Source: Misgurnus anguillicaudatus (taxonomy: Eukaryota; Chordata; Actinopteri; Cypriniformes; Cobitidae). Taken from it: a stretch of 64,000 nucleotides of DNA. Position numbers and translations under genes: made by a program. Below are positions 61,604 to 64,000 of this stretch, in pieces. The notes under the pieces were generated by a model, which did not search any database, was not told the origin of the DNA, and worked only from the letters and a program-made list of their open reading frames with translations. The first letter of the stretch is position 1, and every line of letters starts with the position of its first letter. The stretch spans positions 372,001 through 436,000 of the forward strand of contig NW_027395277.1 of the NCBI RefSeq assembly GCF_027580225.2. The letters run 5' to 3'.

Positions 61604-62322
61604 ATGGCGACTGCAGAGAGAATGTCAGCAAATATAAACCGTGACAGGAGCTGCACGATAGAGATCACCAACAAGAGTGAAGAATACAGTCTTGCCAACC
61701 CACAGGAAGGAGAAAGTTATTCTGATGCTTTTAAGTACATTTAAAATAAGTGAATGTGTTATCTGAGAAAAATCCTGTTACTTTGTAAAAAATAACAAAA
61801 TAAGACTTAACAAGTTGTAATTTCACAGCTTTACTTTAATGTTTTAATATCGACTAACTCTAAACTTCTCTCAGATTTTACACTTACAGTGGGTTCTGCT
61901 GCCATCCTCCTCAGACTGAAATCATATCCAGTGGGGTCTGTGCATTCGCTAAGAAGCTACTCTCTCAATGGGGGACCGCAGGCGTCTTGACCTATGACCT
62001 CTATGATACGCAGAAGCAGGTGTGCACTGGTCGCTTGGCTATTCTGTTCTCTGTTCCCGACTCCTACATTTTCTTCAATAACATCTTTGGAGTCGGGGTG
62101 TTCGAGATAAGCCGTAAGTGCGATGAAGACCTGTACGACTACATGTATGACGGGAAAGACTTTGGACGTTTTACCCGTGGGAAGGCAAAGGAGTCTGGAA
62201 TCACCTACAAGGCACTGAGAGTTGAATTACGAGCAACTATGTCAAATGAATCCAATGCTATTATTAAAGTAGAGATCCATGACAAGGCTAAAAATGAAAA
62301 ACCAAAGTATTTTTTAGCCTAA
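61604..62322 (+). pseudogene. apnl: Actinoporin-like gene, copy C, with lost splice donor
   Basis: Exons correspond to 61604-61704 and 61875-62322, nearly identical to copy A. Codon changes include Asp to Glu in exon 2, Tyr to Phe in the GYC block and Cys to Ser near the C-terminus. The donor after exon 2, GTAAGG in copy A, reads GGAAGG at 61705-61710, so the normal GT is gone. Read-through would end at TAA 61742-61744 after 46 codons. Exon 3, its acceptor and the AATAAA (62374) are intact. Either this is a young pseudogene or splicing uses another GT. Treated as a probable pseudogene; a low-level variant transcript is possible. Confidence 0.75.
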
Positions 62323-62609
62323 CAAAATCATCTCTTTTTAATCCCACCATATGTAAAAAATTTTAAATGTTATAATAAAGCATGCAATTGTGATTTTAAC
62401 AACATTTATGATGTTATGACTGTAAAATCTAATAAAGAGGTAAATAATTGAAAATTGACTGAATCCTGTAAAGCTACTGGATCTTTTACATGATGGAAAG
62501 TGGTTAAGCAGGACATGAGATTGTTTTAATGCTTTTTGCAAAACATTCATACCAGACTGTTTTAAAAGTACACACTTTCTTTTCCTACAAATTTCATGAG
62601 TTTACATTA

Positions 62610-63085
62610 CAGTTTTTCTCAATTGCTAAAACACTAAAACCCATTGGCTGAACAAAGTTCTCAGTTGCCTGAACTCATATATCTAATTGTGCAGTCTGTT
62701 GTCAATACCTTAAACCATTTCACATCATAAAACACAATTTGCAGATTTCACTTAGACTTTTTAGCAAAACTCCAAACACATACTCATTCTCAAAACACAA
62801 TCTGCACTCAAATGCACATGTCATGCATACTGCTAAACACAAGCAGCAACAATCAAATACAAATGTCATCACACATGTCATTGATTAAACACAACCACTC
62901 AAAATGGATTTAACCTGTTTCAAATGATGTGACATAACCAATATAAGCCAGTTCACTGTTGTATACAGTAGTACAGCGCATTTTAGGCTGTATACTGTAA
63001 AATGAACAAATTGTATGGCCCTGAACATTGTGCTTTCCTTTTGTTACTGTACTGACTGCTTTACAGTTTTACAGTATCACAGAAA
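62610..63085. mobile_element. Partial DNA element after unit C
   Basis: It starts acagtttttctcaattgcta then aaacac, a typical transposon end, exactly where similarity to unit A stops. The AC-rich interior has no ORF. The matching far end is not visible before the next element at 63086. Confidence 0.45.
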
Positions 63086-64000
63086 CGTCTCGGTTACGTA
63101 TGTAACCCTCGTTCCCTGAAGGAACTATCAAAAACGCCAATGAACTTGGCATGCAGGTATTTGCATAATGCCGGCGCCGCCCCGCCAGGTGCGTATATAA
63201 GGCGCAGGTGCATAATACCAAATCAGCTATATTATTGCTGAGAAGCCGAGCAACAGTGCCCGGCCTGAACAGCAATGGAACAGCAAACTGTGGCGACGGG
63301 ACGTGACGTCTCCGTTCCCTTCCTTCAGGGAACGAGGGTTACATACGTAACCGAGACGTTCCCTTTCAGTCGGTCACTACGACGTCTCGTCGTGACCGAC
63401 GAATTGGGAATCCCTACCAAAACGCCACTGCAGCTGAACCCTTCCAGTGCCTGCAAAAGCCCTCCGCCCTCCACATAAAGGGGCGGAACCTAAGGCAAAA
63501 TGCAGAAGGCCGGTCACTACCTGTTCCTTAACCCACGATAGTGAAGCAGCGAACTGGGGGAAGCGTCTAAACTGAGCGGAGCTAGAACACTGCGGAAGCC
63601 ATCCCCTAAGAAGGTTAAATGGATGACATAAAAATATATGAAACAACCGACAGGTTGCTCAAAATAAAGTCTCTGAACAATACATGGTATGTTGAGAGGT
63701 GCAGAGCAGGCTCTGCTAAGGAAAAACGTGGAGGATTAGAACCCCACGGACTGTACACACAAATGAACCCCACGTAGGGGACAAATGTGGACGCCTAGCC
63801 TACACAGGTTTACGGAGAATACATCAGTGATAGGTTGACAGCGGATGCTCCGCAACACCAGCTATCAGGGCGGTGGAGGAGAGGCAAAAACAGTTTTTTA
63901 GACGTTTTTGCCCCGATGGCCTTCCATAATGGTGCAAATGTGCAGCACCAAAATAGAGGCTCCAAGCCGACACACGAGCCGACCCTCGGCATTCTTAACT
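63086..64000 (-). mobile_element. Edge of a second DIRS-type element, reverse orientation
   Basis: It opens with cgtctcggttacgtatgtaa then ccctcgttccctgaagg. Its reverse complement appears at 63324-63360 and abuts ttccctttcagtcggtcact at 63361. This is the same terminal repeat plus internal complementary region layout as at 41205-41590, mirrored. A TATA-like gtatataagg lies at 63192. The body continues past the window. A minus-strand frame (63377-63646) has no motif I can name. Confidence 0.6.

Larger units (their letters stand above)
56370..62609 (+). repeat. Actinoporin array unit C (segmental duplication)
   Basis: Collinear with 3340-12106. It lacks the insertions at 3711-5285 and 5340-6421 of unit A and keeps the ghost exon and L2-type tail. 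It starts immediately after the 3' flank that follows the ISLR-like gene. It ends at 62609, where an element with acagtttttctcaattgcta begins. Confidence 0.85.

Overview
This window is vertebrate genomic DNA, most likely from a teleost and probably a cyprinid-type fish. It has GT-AG introns, TATA-like promoters, AATAAA signals and no operons. Most of it is transposon-derived: Tc1, hAT, PIF/Harbinger-like and TTAA-type MITEs, L2-like LINE tails, DIRS elements and an endogenous retrovirus. The species call is inference; the sequence alone does not name it.

Two host gene families are supported. The first is a tandem array of actinoporin-like (pore-forming cytolysin family) genes, all on the + strand. 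Copy A has coding exons 11100-11200 and 11372-11819. Copy B has 29886-29986 and 31442-31865. Copy C has 61604-61704 and 61875-62322. Each copy has an upstream non-coding exon. Copies A and C lie in near-identical long units (about 3.34-12.1 kb and 56.37-62.6 kb). Further unit relics lie at 3.25-3.34, 12.96-13.70, 50.3-50.4 and 53.94-54.03 kb. The second family is a complete intronless ORF (54991-56238) for a secreted LRR plus Ig protein of the ISLR type. Actinoporin-unit sequence flanks it on both sides.

Layout: 0.7-2.3 kb, a full Tc1-like element with TA duplications and a dead transposase. 3.3-12.5 kb, actinoporin unit A with MITE insertions. 13-28.9 kb, a nested transposon graveyard with no convincing host gene; it includes a 2.9 kb hAT-type element, two 533 bp Harbinger-like MITEs, a Crypton-like recombinase fragment, a THAP-domain foldback element and a retroelement remnant. 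28.9-33.2 kb, actinoporin copy B with four inserted elements. 34.6-44.7 kb, a minus-strand gamma/epsilon-like endogenous retrovirus in pieces (gag, RT/RNase H, integrase, env). Its integrase is split by a 5.16 kb DIRS-type retrotransposon (36.43-41.59 kb) that still shows inverted terminal repeats and an internal complementary region. 44.7-50 kb, a LINE 3' end and a decayed transposon protein on the minus strand. 50-56.4 kb, an actinoporin-type leader exon, a dead LINE and the ISLR-like gene. 56.4-62.6 kb, unit C, whose gene has lost a splice donor. 63.1 kb to the end, the edge of a second DIRS-type element in the opposite orientation.

The two host families encode a predicted pore-forming protein and a predicted extracellular adhesion/signalling protein. 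Nothing in the sequence shows that they work together. The main story is birth and decay of a pore-former array under heavy transposon load.
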